NCBI GenBank assembly: GCA_035570495.1
Contig: DATMLO010000042.1
Location: 1-23,466, forward strand
Length of the DNA: 23,466 nt
Direction: 5' to 3'
Source: DATARH01 sp035570495
GTDB taxonomy: Bacteria; Pseudomonadota; Alphaproteobacteria; ATCC43930; CGMCC-115725
A program made the translations under genes and the position numbers. The notes beneath the pieces are model-generated. The model was not told the origin of the DNA and did not search any database. It saw only the letters and a program-made list of their open reading frames with translations. Shown here piece by piece: positions 1 to 6,224 of this stretch; position 1 is the first letter of the stretch, and each line of letters begins with the position of its first letter.

Positions 1-207
1 GAGATAGGTCGCCTCAGCGGCGTTCATCTCGGTCGACATCTGCCGCGCGCGCGCCTCGGCGGCGTGATCGCCGACGGTGGTGCCGTCGCGAATGGTGCCG
101 CGACGGGCGGTGGTGCCGCTCGAATGCAGCATTGCCTCCATCAGCGAGGTCTTGCCCGAGAGATAGGGGCCTACCAGAACGACACAGCGATGGCCAATAT
201 CAGCCAT
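1..207 (-). CDS. EF-G-like translational GTPase, N-terminal part (cut by window edge)
   Basis: Only the first 69 codons are present and the gene runs out of the window at base 1. The protein starts MADIGHRCVVLVGPYLSGKT, so a P-loop (GPYLSGKTS) sits at residues 13-21. It is followed by a segment containing GTTVGDHAAEARARQMSTE. This matches the EF-G paralogue found in many alphaproteobacteria. The family keeps the EF-G fold, but the canonical GHVDAGKTT P-loop and the EQERGITI switch I are replaced. The start at 207 is supported by a GGAG eight bases upstream; an in-frame ATG at 219 is possible but has no good site. The role of this paralogue is not settled; a ribosome-associated GTPase is an inference. 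It lies 236 bases downstream of aatA on the same strand. Confidence 0.8.
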   Translation of the reverse strand, partial: MADIGHRCVVLVGPYLSGKTSLMEAMLHSSGTTARRGTIRDGTTVGDHAAEARARQMSTEMNAAEATYL

Positions 208-309
208 AGGCGTCTCCATTCCATCCCTAAGGGCCGCCGCGGCAGCCCCGCGTTGTGACGGGATCGTGACGCGCCGCCCCTATCGAAGGCAACCGGAATC
301 TGGAAAGCC

Positions 310-323
310 GCCGCTTAGCGGCG
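310..323. repeat. Small GC-rich hairpin between aatA and the EF-G-like gene
   Basis: A perfect six-base stem (CGCCGC / GCGGCG) with a three-base loop lies about 120 bases downstream of the aatA stop. Read on the minus strand it is followed only by GCTTTCC, so the U-tract is too weak for a confident intrinsic terminator. The rest of the 208-443 gap shows no convincing gene. Confidence 0.25.
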
Positions 324-443
324 CAACGGGCTTATCGCGGGCGCTCGGCGACGAGGATCGCGGCCTGGTAGGCGATGCGCGGCCGTGCTCCCGCATTTAC
401 GGGAAAGAGCAAGATTTGGCGGCCGAAACCCGCCGCCATCCGG

Positions 444-1646
444 CTAGGTAAGCGCCAGGCAGGCGCGTTCGATGCGCCTGCAGGCTTCCTCCAGAATCTC
501 GTTCGAGGTCGCGTAGGAGATGCGGATGTGCGGCGCGAGGCCAAAGGCATCGCCATGCACCACCGCGACGCCTTCGGCGGCGAGGAGATACTTGGTGAAA
601 TCCTCGTCGCTGCGGATCGTCTCGCCCTGCGGCGTCTTCTTGCCAATGAGCCCGGCGACCGACGGATAGACGTAGAACGCCCCTTCCGGCCGCGGGCAAT
701 AAAGCCCGGGAACCTTGTTGAGCGCCTCGACGACCAGGTCACGCCGCTCCTTGAACTTGGCATTGTTCGGCGCGATGAAGTCCTGCGGCCCGTTAAGCGC
801 CTCGATCGCCGCGGCCTGGCTGATTGAGCACGGGTTGGCGGTCGAGTTCGACTGGATCGCGCCCATCGCCTTGATGAGATGCTTGGGCCCGGCGCCGTAA
901 CCGATGCGCCAGCCGGTCATGCAATAGGCTTTGGAGACGCCGTTGACAGTCAGCGTGCGCTCGTAGAGGCGCGGCTCGATCTGGGCGATCGTCTTGTACT
1001 CGAAGTCGTCGTAGACGAGGTGCTCGTACATGTCGTCGGTCATCACCCACACATGCGGGTGCTTGAGCAGGACGTCGGCGACGGCGCGCAGGTCGGCTTC
1101 GGTATAGGCCGCCCCAGTCGGGTTCGATGGCGAGTTGAGGATCACCCACTTGGTTTTGGGCGTGATCGCCGCGTCGAGATCCTCGGGGCGCAGCTTGAAG
1201 CCGTAATTCTGCGGGCAGGCCACCGGCACCGGGTTGCCGTCGGCGAGCAGCACCATCTCGGGATACGACACCCAATAGGGCGCCGGGATGACGACCTCGT
1301 CGCCCGGCGACAAGGTCGCGACCATGGCGTTGTAGAGCACCTGCTTGCCGCCGCTCGACACGCTCACCTGGGTCGGCTCGTAATCGAGCCCGTTCTCGCG
1401 CTTGAACTTGGCGGCGATCGCCTCTTTCAGCTCCATGCGGCCGTCGAACACGGTGTATTTGGTGTCGCCGGCGCGGATCGCCGCGATCGCCGCTTCCTTG
1501 ATGTTGTCGGGCGTGTCGAAATCAGGCTCGCCGACCGACAGGCTGATAATGTCGCGGCCCGCCGCCTTCAACTCGGTGGCGAGCGCCGTGATGGCCATCG
1601 TGGGCGAGGCTTTGACCCGCGCGAGGCGGTCGGCAAGAAAACCCAT
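444..1646 (-). CDS. aatA: Aspartate aminotransferase, PLP-dependent class I (AatA type)
   Basis: The 400-residue protein has the usual length for the Ib subgroup of fold-type I aminotransferases. Visible landmarks are GEPDF (39-43), the SPSNPTG motif with Asn175, the cofactor-binding D204 and Y207 in TDDMYEHL, the Schiff-base lysine K239 in NGVSKAYCMTGWRIGY, and the substrate carboxylate-binding R375 in HIRISYAT. Known members interconvert aspartate and oxaloacetate using 2-oxoglutarate, and some also transaminate prephenate to arogenate; the sequence alone does not say which dominates here. It is cytoplasmic. It is divergent from the ECF sigma gene, 61 bases away, and has its own sigma-70-like promoter in that gap. 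The Shine-Dalgarno is weak (AAGAG about five bases upstream). Confidence 0.95.
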   Translation of the reverse strand: MGFLADRLARVKASPTMAITALATELKAAGRDIISLSVGEPDFDTPDNIKEAAIAAIRAGDTKYTVFDGRMELKEAIAAKFKRENGLDYEPTQVSVSSGGKQVLYNAMVATLSPGDEVVIPAPYWVSYPEMVLLADGNPVPVACPQNYGFKLRPEDLDAAITPKTKWVILNSPSNPTGAAYTEADLRAVADVLLKHPHVWVMTDDMYEHLVYDDFEYKTIAQIEPRLYERTLTVNGVSKAYCMTGWRIGYGAGPKHLIKAMGAIQSNSTANPCSISQAAAIEALNGPQDFIAPNNAKFKERRDLVVEALNKVPGLYCPRPEGAFYVYPSVAGLIGKKTPQGETIRSDEDFTKYLLAAEGVAVVHGDAFGLAPHIRISYATSNEILEEACRRIERACLALT

Positions 1647-1677
1647 GTCTCTTATCTTTCCGGGAAATTACCGACGG

Positions 1678-1706
1678 ATATTAAGGCCGAAGCCGACGAA
1701 TGTGAA
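1678..1706 (-). promoter_or_regulatory. Sigma-70-like promoter of aatA
   Basis: On the minus strand, TTCACA (1701-1706) and TAATAT (1678-1683) are separated by exactly 17 bases. This is five of six matches to the -35 consensus and four of six to the -10. The predicted transcript start near 1671 gives a leader of about 25 bases to the aatA ATG. The -35 box touches the proposed start of the divergent sigma gene. Confidence 0.5.
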
Positions 1707-1707
1707 T

Positions 1708-2349
1708 ATGCCGGGGGCGCGACCCAGCAATGGCGAACTGGCGCGACGTCGCGCGCTCGCCTATGAAGGGGCGAATGCCCACTACCGCATCTTGGCCCGG
1801 CGCGTGCCTCCACTGACCCCGACGAAGCTGCCGGAGCTGATGCACCGAACCGCCACCGGCGATAAAGCCGCCTACGGCGAGCTTTATCATGCCACCTCTG
1901 CGAAACTATTTGGCGTCGCGCTGCGAATATGTGGGCGGAGGGAGATCGCCGAGGAGGTCCTGCAAGAGGCCTTTGTCGCGGTCTGGGGACGAGCCAAGGA
2001 TTACGACCCGGTGCGCGGGTCGGTGATGACATGGCTAGTTACCATCGTTCGCCATTGCGCGATCGATCAGCTTCGCCACCAGCAGAGCCGCCCGGAAGGG
2101 CACAGCGCGCCGGAGGAATTATTGTCGAGTTTCATCGCCACCAGCCGGTCGGATACGGGAGCCGAGTTGCGCGCGTTACAGCGCTGCCTCGACGAACTCG
2201 ACCCGCAACCGCGGCGCGCGGTGCTGCTCGCATATCTTTACGGTCTGACGCGCGACGAGATCGCCGCGAAGCTCAAAGTGCCGGTCGGTACGGTCAAAAG
2301 CTCGCTGTGGCGCAGCCTGGAACGGCTGCAACGGTGCCTCGGATCATGA
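1708..2349 (+). CDS. ECF-type RNA polymerase sigma factor (SigK/RskA-associated type)
   Basis: This is a group-4 sigma factor with region 2 at about residues 55-125 (AYGELYHATSAKLFGVALRI, then EEVLQEAFVAVW and MTWLVTIVRHCAIDQLR) and region 4 at about 155-210 (a helix-turn-helix in YGLTRDEIAAKLKVPVGTVK). The start is uncertain. ATG at 1708 gives 213 residues, but its first 40 or so lie outside the conserved domain. GTG at 1804 or ATG at 1840 would give a more typical length, and none of the three has a clear Shine-Dalgarno. It overlaps the next gene by ATGA, which indicates translational coupling with its anti-sigma factor. The family normally binds core polymerase and is released by an envelope or oxidative signal; the signal here cannot be read. 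Confidence 0.88.
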   Translation: MPGARPSNGELARRRALAYEGANAHYRILARRVPPLTPTKLPELMHRTATGDKAAYGELYHATSAKLFGVALRICGRREIAEEVLQEAFVAVWGRAKDYDPVRGSVMTWLVTIVRHCAIDQLRHQQSRPEGHSAPEELLSSFIATSRSDTGAELRALQRCLDELDPQPRRAVLLAYLYGLTRDEIAAKLKVPVGTVKSSLWRSLERLQRCLGS

Positions 2350-2897
2350 ATTACACCCGCCCCGAACTCGGCGAGCGCCTCGCCGCAGATTACGCGCTCG
2401 GCCTGATGCCGGTGCGCGCGCGGCAGCGCTTCGAGCGCGCGATGGCGGGCAACGCGACGCTCGCCGCCTCGACCGCGTTTTGGAGCGAACGGCTCGGCAC
2501 GCTCGATTCGATGACCGCGGACGAGACCCCGCCGGCTTATGTCTGGCGCCGCATCGAGCAGCGAATCGGCCGAACCGCTCCCAACCCTGGGCCGGCGCGC
2601 GGATGGATTGGATTCTCGTGGCGCGGGTTTGGGGTTGCGGTCGCCGCCGCCTGCGCCTTGATCGCGATCTATGTCGCGATCAACCCGACGATGGTGCGAG
2701 ACGAAGTCGCCGCGCTTGCCGAAAAGACCGGGCTTGACGGCTGGATCGCCTCGGCCCAGCACGCAGCGCCCGATAGCGGGCTGTCGACGATGCGACTCGG
2801 CGTTCCCGAGCGCGAGCGTCCACGCTGGATGCGCGCGGCGCTGCTCCTGACCGACGACGCGCGGCCCATCGCCGAGGACGTCACGCCGCAGCGCTAA
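2346..2897 (+). CDS. Membrane anti-sigma factor, RskA-like, with short periplasmic part
   Basis: The 183-residue protein starts at the ATG that overlaps the sigma-factor stop (ATGA). The first 55 or so residues (LAADYALGLMPVRARQRFER) resemble the cytosolic anti-sigma domain that clamps the partner ECF factor. One hydrophobic helix follows at about residues 94-113 (FGVAVAAACALIAIYVAIN). Only about 70 residues remain after the membrane, whereas RskA-type proteins usually carry a periplasmic domain of 100 or more residues; I see no clear match to that domain. There is no zinc-binding HxxxCxxC motif. It is assigned mainly from gene order, topology and the N-terminal segment. It should hold the sigma factor inactive at the inner membrane. 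Confidence 0.75.
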   Translation: MNYTRPELGERLAADYALGLMPVRARQRFERAMAGNATLAASTAFWSERLGTLDSMTADETPPAYVWRRIEQRIGRTAPNPGPARGWIGFSWRGFGVAVAAACALIAIYVAINPTMVRDEVAALAEKTGLDGWIASAQHAAPDSGLSTMRLGVPERERPRWMRAALLLTDDARPIAEDVTPQR

Positions 2898-2926
2898 AGA
2901 GCGTACGGCTGCGCTGGTATCGCGGG

Positions 2927-2954
2927 GCATGCGGGCTTATCTTTAAGCCCATGC
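2927..2954 (+). promoter_or_regulatory. Hairpin occluding the uvrB start codon
   Basis: A perfect seven-base stem, GGGCTTA (2933-2939) and TAAGCCC (2944-2950), with a TCTT loop ends at the base before the uvrB ATG. An outer GCAT (2927-2930) can pair with ATGC (2951-2954), closing the start codon itself. No U-tract follows, so it is not an ordinary terminator for the anti-sigma gene. Confidence 0.5.
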
Positions 2955-5125
2955 TTGAGCCGTTGTTTATCGCCGAGCGCCCGACGGGCGATGTCGGCAA
3001 GCCGTTTCAGCTGTCCTCCGAATTCCAGCCTGCCGGCGACCAGCCGCAGGCGATCGACGAACTGTGCGAGGGACTGGCGCGCGGCGAGAAGGACCAGGTG
3101 CTGCTCGGCGTCACCGGGTCGGGCAAGACCTTTACAATGGCGCATGTCATTCAGCGCCTGCAGCGCCCGGCCATCGTGCTCGCGCCGAACAAGACGCTGG
3201 CCGCGCAGCTCTACGGCGAGATGAAGAGCTTCTTCCCGGAGAATGCGGTCGAGTATTTCGTCTCGTATTACGACTACTACCAGCCGGAAGCCTACGTTCC
3301 GCGGTCCGACACCTATGTCGAGAAGGAGTCGTCGCTCAACGAGCAAATCGACCGCATGCGCCACTCGGCGACGCGGGCGATCCTCGAGCGGCGCGACGTC
3401 GTGGTCGTGGCCTCGGTCTCGTGCATCTACGGTATCGGTTCGGTCGAGACCTATTCGCAGATGACCGAAACCGTGACCACTGGCGAGCGGGTCAACCGCA
3501 ACCAGATGCTCGCGCATTTCGTCGAGATGCAGTACCGCCGCAACGACCATAATTTCGTGCGCGGCACCTTTCGCGTGCGCGGCGACACGATCGAGATCTT
3601 CCCGGCGCATTACGAAGACCGCGCCTGGCGCGTCTCGATGTTTGGCGACGAGGTCGAGGGCATCCACGAGATCGACCCGCTGACCGGCGAGAAGCTCGCG
3701 ACGCTGCAATCGATCAAAGTCTACGCCAACAGCCATTATGTGACGCCGCGGCCAACGCTGCTGCAGGCGATTGAGCAGATCAAGCGCGACCTGAAGATTC
3801 GCCTGGACGAGCTGCATTCGGCCGGGCGGCTCTTGGAAGCGCAGCGGCTCGAGCAGCGCACGATTTTTGATGTCGAGATGATCGAGGCGACCGGAAGCTG
3901 CGCCGGGATCGAGAACTATTCGCGCTACCTTACCGGCCGTGCGCCCGGCGAGCCGCCGCCAACTTTTTTCGAATATATGTCGCGCGACGCACTGGTCATC
4001 GTCGACGAGTGCCACGTGACCGTGCCGCAGCTTGGCGGCATGTTCGGCGGCGACTGGACTCGCAAGACGACGCTCGCCGAATACGGCTTCCGGCTGCCGT
4101 CCTGCACCGACAACCGGCCGCTGAAATTCGAGGAATGGGATACGCTGCGCGGCCAGACCGTGTTCGTCTCGGCAACGCCGGGGCGCTGGGAAATGGAGCG
4201 CGCGGGCGGCGTCTTTGTCGAGCAGATCGTGCGGCCGACCGGCCTCATCGATCCGCCCTGCATCATCCGGCCGATCGAGAATCAAGTCGACGATCTAATG
4301 GCCGAGTGCCGCGAGATCGCGGCAAAGGGGCAGCGCGCGCTGGTCACGACGCTCACCAAGCGGATGGCCGAAGCGCTGACCGAATACCTGCACGAGGCCG
4401 GGTTGCGGGTGCGCTATATGCACTCGGATGTCGACACGATCGAGCGCATCGAAATCATTCGCGATCTGCGGCTTGGTGTGTTCGACATTCTGATCGGCAT
4501 CAACCTTTTGCGTGAAGGCCTTGATATTCCCGAATGCGCGCTGGTCGCGATTCTCGATGCGGACAAGGAAGGTTATCTGCGCTCACGGACGTCGCTGATC
4601 CAGACGATCGGCCGGGCCGCGCGCCACATCGAGGGCCGCGCAATCCTCTACGCCGATCACATGACCGAAAGCCTGAAGGCGGCGCTCGCCGAGACCGGCC
4701 GGCGGCGCGAAAAACAACAGGAATACAATGCCGCGCACGGCATCACCCCGGAGAGCATTCGCCGCGGCATCACCGACATCCTCAATAGCGCCTATGAGAG
4801 CGACCACGTCACCGTCGGCCTCGGCGAGAGCGATGCGGCGCACTATCAGGGCAAAGACCTCAAATCGATCATCGCCGATCTCGAAAAGCGCATGCGCGCG
4901 GCCGCGGCCGACCTCGAATTCGAGGAGGCGGCGCGGTTGCGCGACGAGATCAAGCGGCTGGAGCAGGCCGATCTCGGACTTGCCGCCAGCACGGTGCCCG
5001 CAGGGATCGGCCGCGCTGAGGGCGTCCGCGGGCGCTCGCAAGCCGGGCGCGCCGGCGTCTCGGCGCGCGACGTGATGCGCGCCAAGATGCGCCAAAAGAA
5101 AGAACGCCGTGCGCGAAGATTCTGA
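2951..5125 (+). CDS. uvrB: UvrABC excinuclease subunit B
   Basis: UvrB is the damage-verifying ATPase of nucleotide excision repair; it is loaded by UvrA and recruits UvrC. The 724-residue protein shows the Walker A motif GVTGSGKT (53-60), the strand-separating hairpin with YYDYYQPEAY (106-115), the Walker B box VIVDECH (349-355), SATPG (407-411), REGLDIPE (521-528), QTIGRAAR (551-558) and a C-terminal UVR domain (about 636-671) that binds UvrC. An Arg/Lys-rich tail follows (about 690-724). The Walker B box reads DECH where UvrB is normally DESH. It follows the anti-sigma gene by 53 bases with no visible Shine-Dalgarno, and the ATG lies in a hairpin; TTG at 2963 is a possible alternative start. 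I found no alphaproteobacterial LexA box (GTTC-N7-GTTC) upstream. Confidence 0.97.
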   Translation: MLEPLFIAERPTGDVGKPFQLSSEFQPAGDQPQAIDELCEGLARGEKDQVLLGVTGSGKTFTMAHVIQRLQRPAIVLAPNKTLAAQLYGEMKSFFPENAVEYFVSYYDYYQPEAYVPRSDTYVEKESSLNEQIDRMRHSATRAILERRDVVVVASVSCIYGIGSVETYSQMTETVTTGERVNRNQMLAHFVEMQYRRNDHNFVRGTFRVRGDTIEIFPAHYEDRAWRVSMFGDEVEGIHEIDPLTGEKLATLQSIKVYANSHYVTPRPTLLQAIEQIKRDLKIRLDELHSAGRLLEAQRLEQRTIFDVEMIEATGSCAGIENYSRYLTGRAPGEPPPTFFEYMSRDALVIVDECHVTVPQLGGMFGGDWTRKTTLAEYGFRLPSCTDNRPLKFEEWDTLRGQTVFVSATPGRWEMERAGGVFVEQIVRPTGLIDPPCIIRPIENQVDDLMAECREIAAKGQRALVTTLTKRMAEALTEYLHEAGLRVRYMHSDVDTIERIEIIRDLRLGVFDILIGINLLREGLDIPECALVAILDADKEGYLRSRTSLIQTIGRAARHIEGRAILYADHMTESLKAALAETGRRREKQQEYNAAHGITPESIRRGITDILNSAYESDHVTVGLGESDAAHYQGKDLKSIIADLEKRMRAAAADLEFEEAARLRDEIKRLEQADLGLAASTVPAGIGRAEGVRGRSQAGRAGVSARDVMRAKMRQKKERRARRF

Positions 5126-5129
5126 CACG

Positions 5130-5915
5130 ATGCCGACCGGCGCCTTCCCTGCCCCACCCGTCCCAAAGACGGCGCTCGTCACCGGCGGCGGCCAGCGCAT
5201 CGGCCGCGCCTGTTGTCTGGCGCTCGCCGAAGCGGGCTACGCGGTAGCGGTGCATTACCGCGGTTCGCGCGCGGAGGCGGAAGCGACCGCGGTGGCAATC
5301 CGCGACACCGGCGGCAAGGCCGTGACGCTCGCGGGCGATCTCACCGACGAGAATGCGGTCAAGACGCTACTGCCGCGCGCCTCGGAGGCGCTCGGGCCGA
5401 TCGGCGTGCTGGTGAACAACGCCTCGATCTTCGAGGGCGACACGATCGACACGGCGACTCGCGACAGCTGGGACACGCATATGGCGGTCAATCTGCGGGC
5501 GCCGTTCGTGCTGACCCAGGAGTTTGCGCGCCAGCTGCCGCGTGAGGCTCGCGGCAATATCATCAATCTGTTGGATGAGCGGGTTTGGAGCCTGACGCCC
5601 TATTTCGTGTCCTATACGCTGACAAAGTCGGCGCTTTGGACATTGACGCAAACAATGGCGCTGGCGCTGGCGCCGCGCATCCGGGTGAACGGCATCGGCC
5701 CCGGCCCGACACTGCCCAGCCCGCGTCAGAGTCATGAGCAGTTTCTTGAGCAATGCCGGTCTATGCCCTTGCGGCGCGGCACCGCGCCGGAGGAAGTGGC
5801 CGCGGCGATGCGCTTCATCCTCGACGCGCCGGCGATGACCGGGCAGATGATCGCGCTCGATGGCGGGCAGCATCTCGGCTGGGCACAGCCGAGGCAGAAC
5901 GCCGTGGTCGAGTAA
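5130..5915 (+). CDS. SDR-family NADPH reductase with pteridine reductase/FolM-type active site
   Basis: This 261-residue classical-length SDR has the nucleotide loop TGGGQRIGRA (18-27), the HYRGS segment (42-46) typical of pteridine reductases, and NNAS (96-99). In place of the usual catalytic serine there is Asp149 in INLLDERVW, with Tyr162 and Lys166 in SYTLTKSALW. The Asp-to-Tyr spacing of 13 and the YxxxK match trypanosomatid PTR1 (Asp181, Tyr194, Lys198). That suggests reduction of dihydropterin or dihydrofolate substrates with NADPH; the substrate is inferred. ATG at 5130 lies four bases after the uvrB stop. A GTG at 5109 would overlap uvrB. The gene is likely cotranscribed with uvrB. 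If not FolM-like, it is a general SDR oxidoreductase. Confidence 0.85.
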   Translation: MPTGAFPAPPVPKTALVTGGGQRIGRACCLALAEAGYAVAVHYRGSRAEAEATAVAIRDTGGKAVTLAGDLTDENAVKTLLPRASEALGPIGVLVNNASIFEGDTIDTATRDSWDTHMAVNLRAPFVLTQEFARQLPREARGNIINLLDERVWSLTPYFVSYTLTKSALWTLTQTMALALAPRIRVNGIGPGPTLPSPRQSHEQFLEQCRSMPLRRGTAPEEVAAAMRFILDAPAMTGQMIALDGGQHLGWAQPRQNAVVE

Positions 5916-6224
5916 TGTGCGGTCTTAGCAGCGTCTCGTTGGGTGACATAATGTCACGGATAAGCCTCAGATTCGTCATGGGTCTAGGGCGCGCTCCTAA
6001 AGTTGTTCACATCGCGTGTGACCTAACGATGACATCATGCTGTTTGTCTTAAAGGCTTGATTCGAGACAAGATGTTAACCAAAACGGCTAGAAACGCACT
6101 GTGAATTCAAACGTTTAGTAAATTGCCTTCTTTTTAGGCAGCAGATCGAAAGCTCAGGATCTGGCTCGGTTGCGGTTCTTTGCGGCATGGCTTTTCGACA
6201 GAGTTATCCCCAGGTTTAGTGGAT
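5916..6224. other. AT-rich intergenic region upstream of uvrC
   Basis: This is the longest gene-free stretch in the window and is visibly more AT-rich than its surroundings. I see no credible protein or tRNA in it. It holds the palindrome at 5943-5957, a further TGACAT at 6030-6035, an interrupted inverted repeat (TTGTCT 6045-6050 and AGACAA 6065-6070), a weak five-base hairpin at 6124-6140 (TGCCT/AGGCA), and two nonamers one mismatch from the DnaA-box consensus TTATNCACA (6003-6011 and 6204-6212). The uvrC promoter is presumably here, but I could not pick out a convincing -35/-10 pair. Confidence 0.6.
5943..5957. promoter_or_regulatory. Perfect palindrome, putative operator upstream of uvrC
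   Basis: GTGACATAATGTCAC consists of two perfect seven-base arms around a central A, as expected for a dimeric regulator site. It lies 28 bases after the SDR stop and about 270 bases before uvrC. The loop is too short for a stable RNA hairpin and no U-tract follows. The half-site TGACAT recurs at 6030-6035 and in the repeat at the petP start. Confidence 0.4.

Noticed and set aside
332..439. Possible 35-residue small gene on the minus strand just after aatA (MAAGFGRQILLF...)
   Set aside because: No ribosome site, no recognisable family, and an open frame this short is expected by chance at this base composition.
2898..2950. SOS (LexA) box before uvrB
   Set aside because: I found no GTTC-N7-GTTC or close variant in the gap.
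2894..4285. Open frame of 463 codons antisense to uvrB
   Set aside because: It lies wholly opposite a certain gene, has the Arg/Asp/Leu/His-rich composition of a mirror frame in GC-rich DNA, and shows no domain.
5943..5957. Palindrome after the SDR gene as an intrinsic terminator
   Set aside because: The loop would be one base and no U-tract follows; an operator is more plausible.
6057..6085. TTGATT as a -35 for a uvrC promoter
   Set aside because: No acceptable -10 lies 16-18 bases downstream.
6204..6212. Chromosome origin upstream of uvrC
   Set aside because: Only two imperfect DnaA-like nonamers, and no dnaA, parAB, hemE or similar neighbour.
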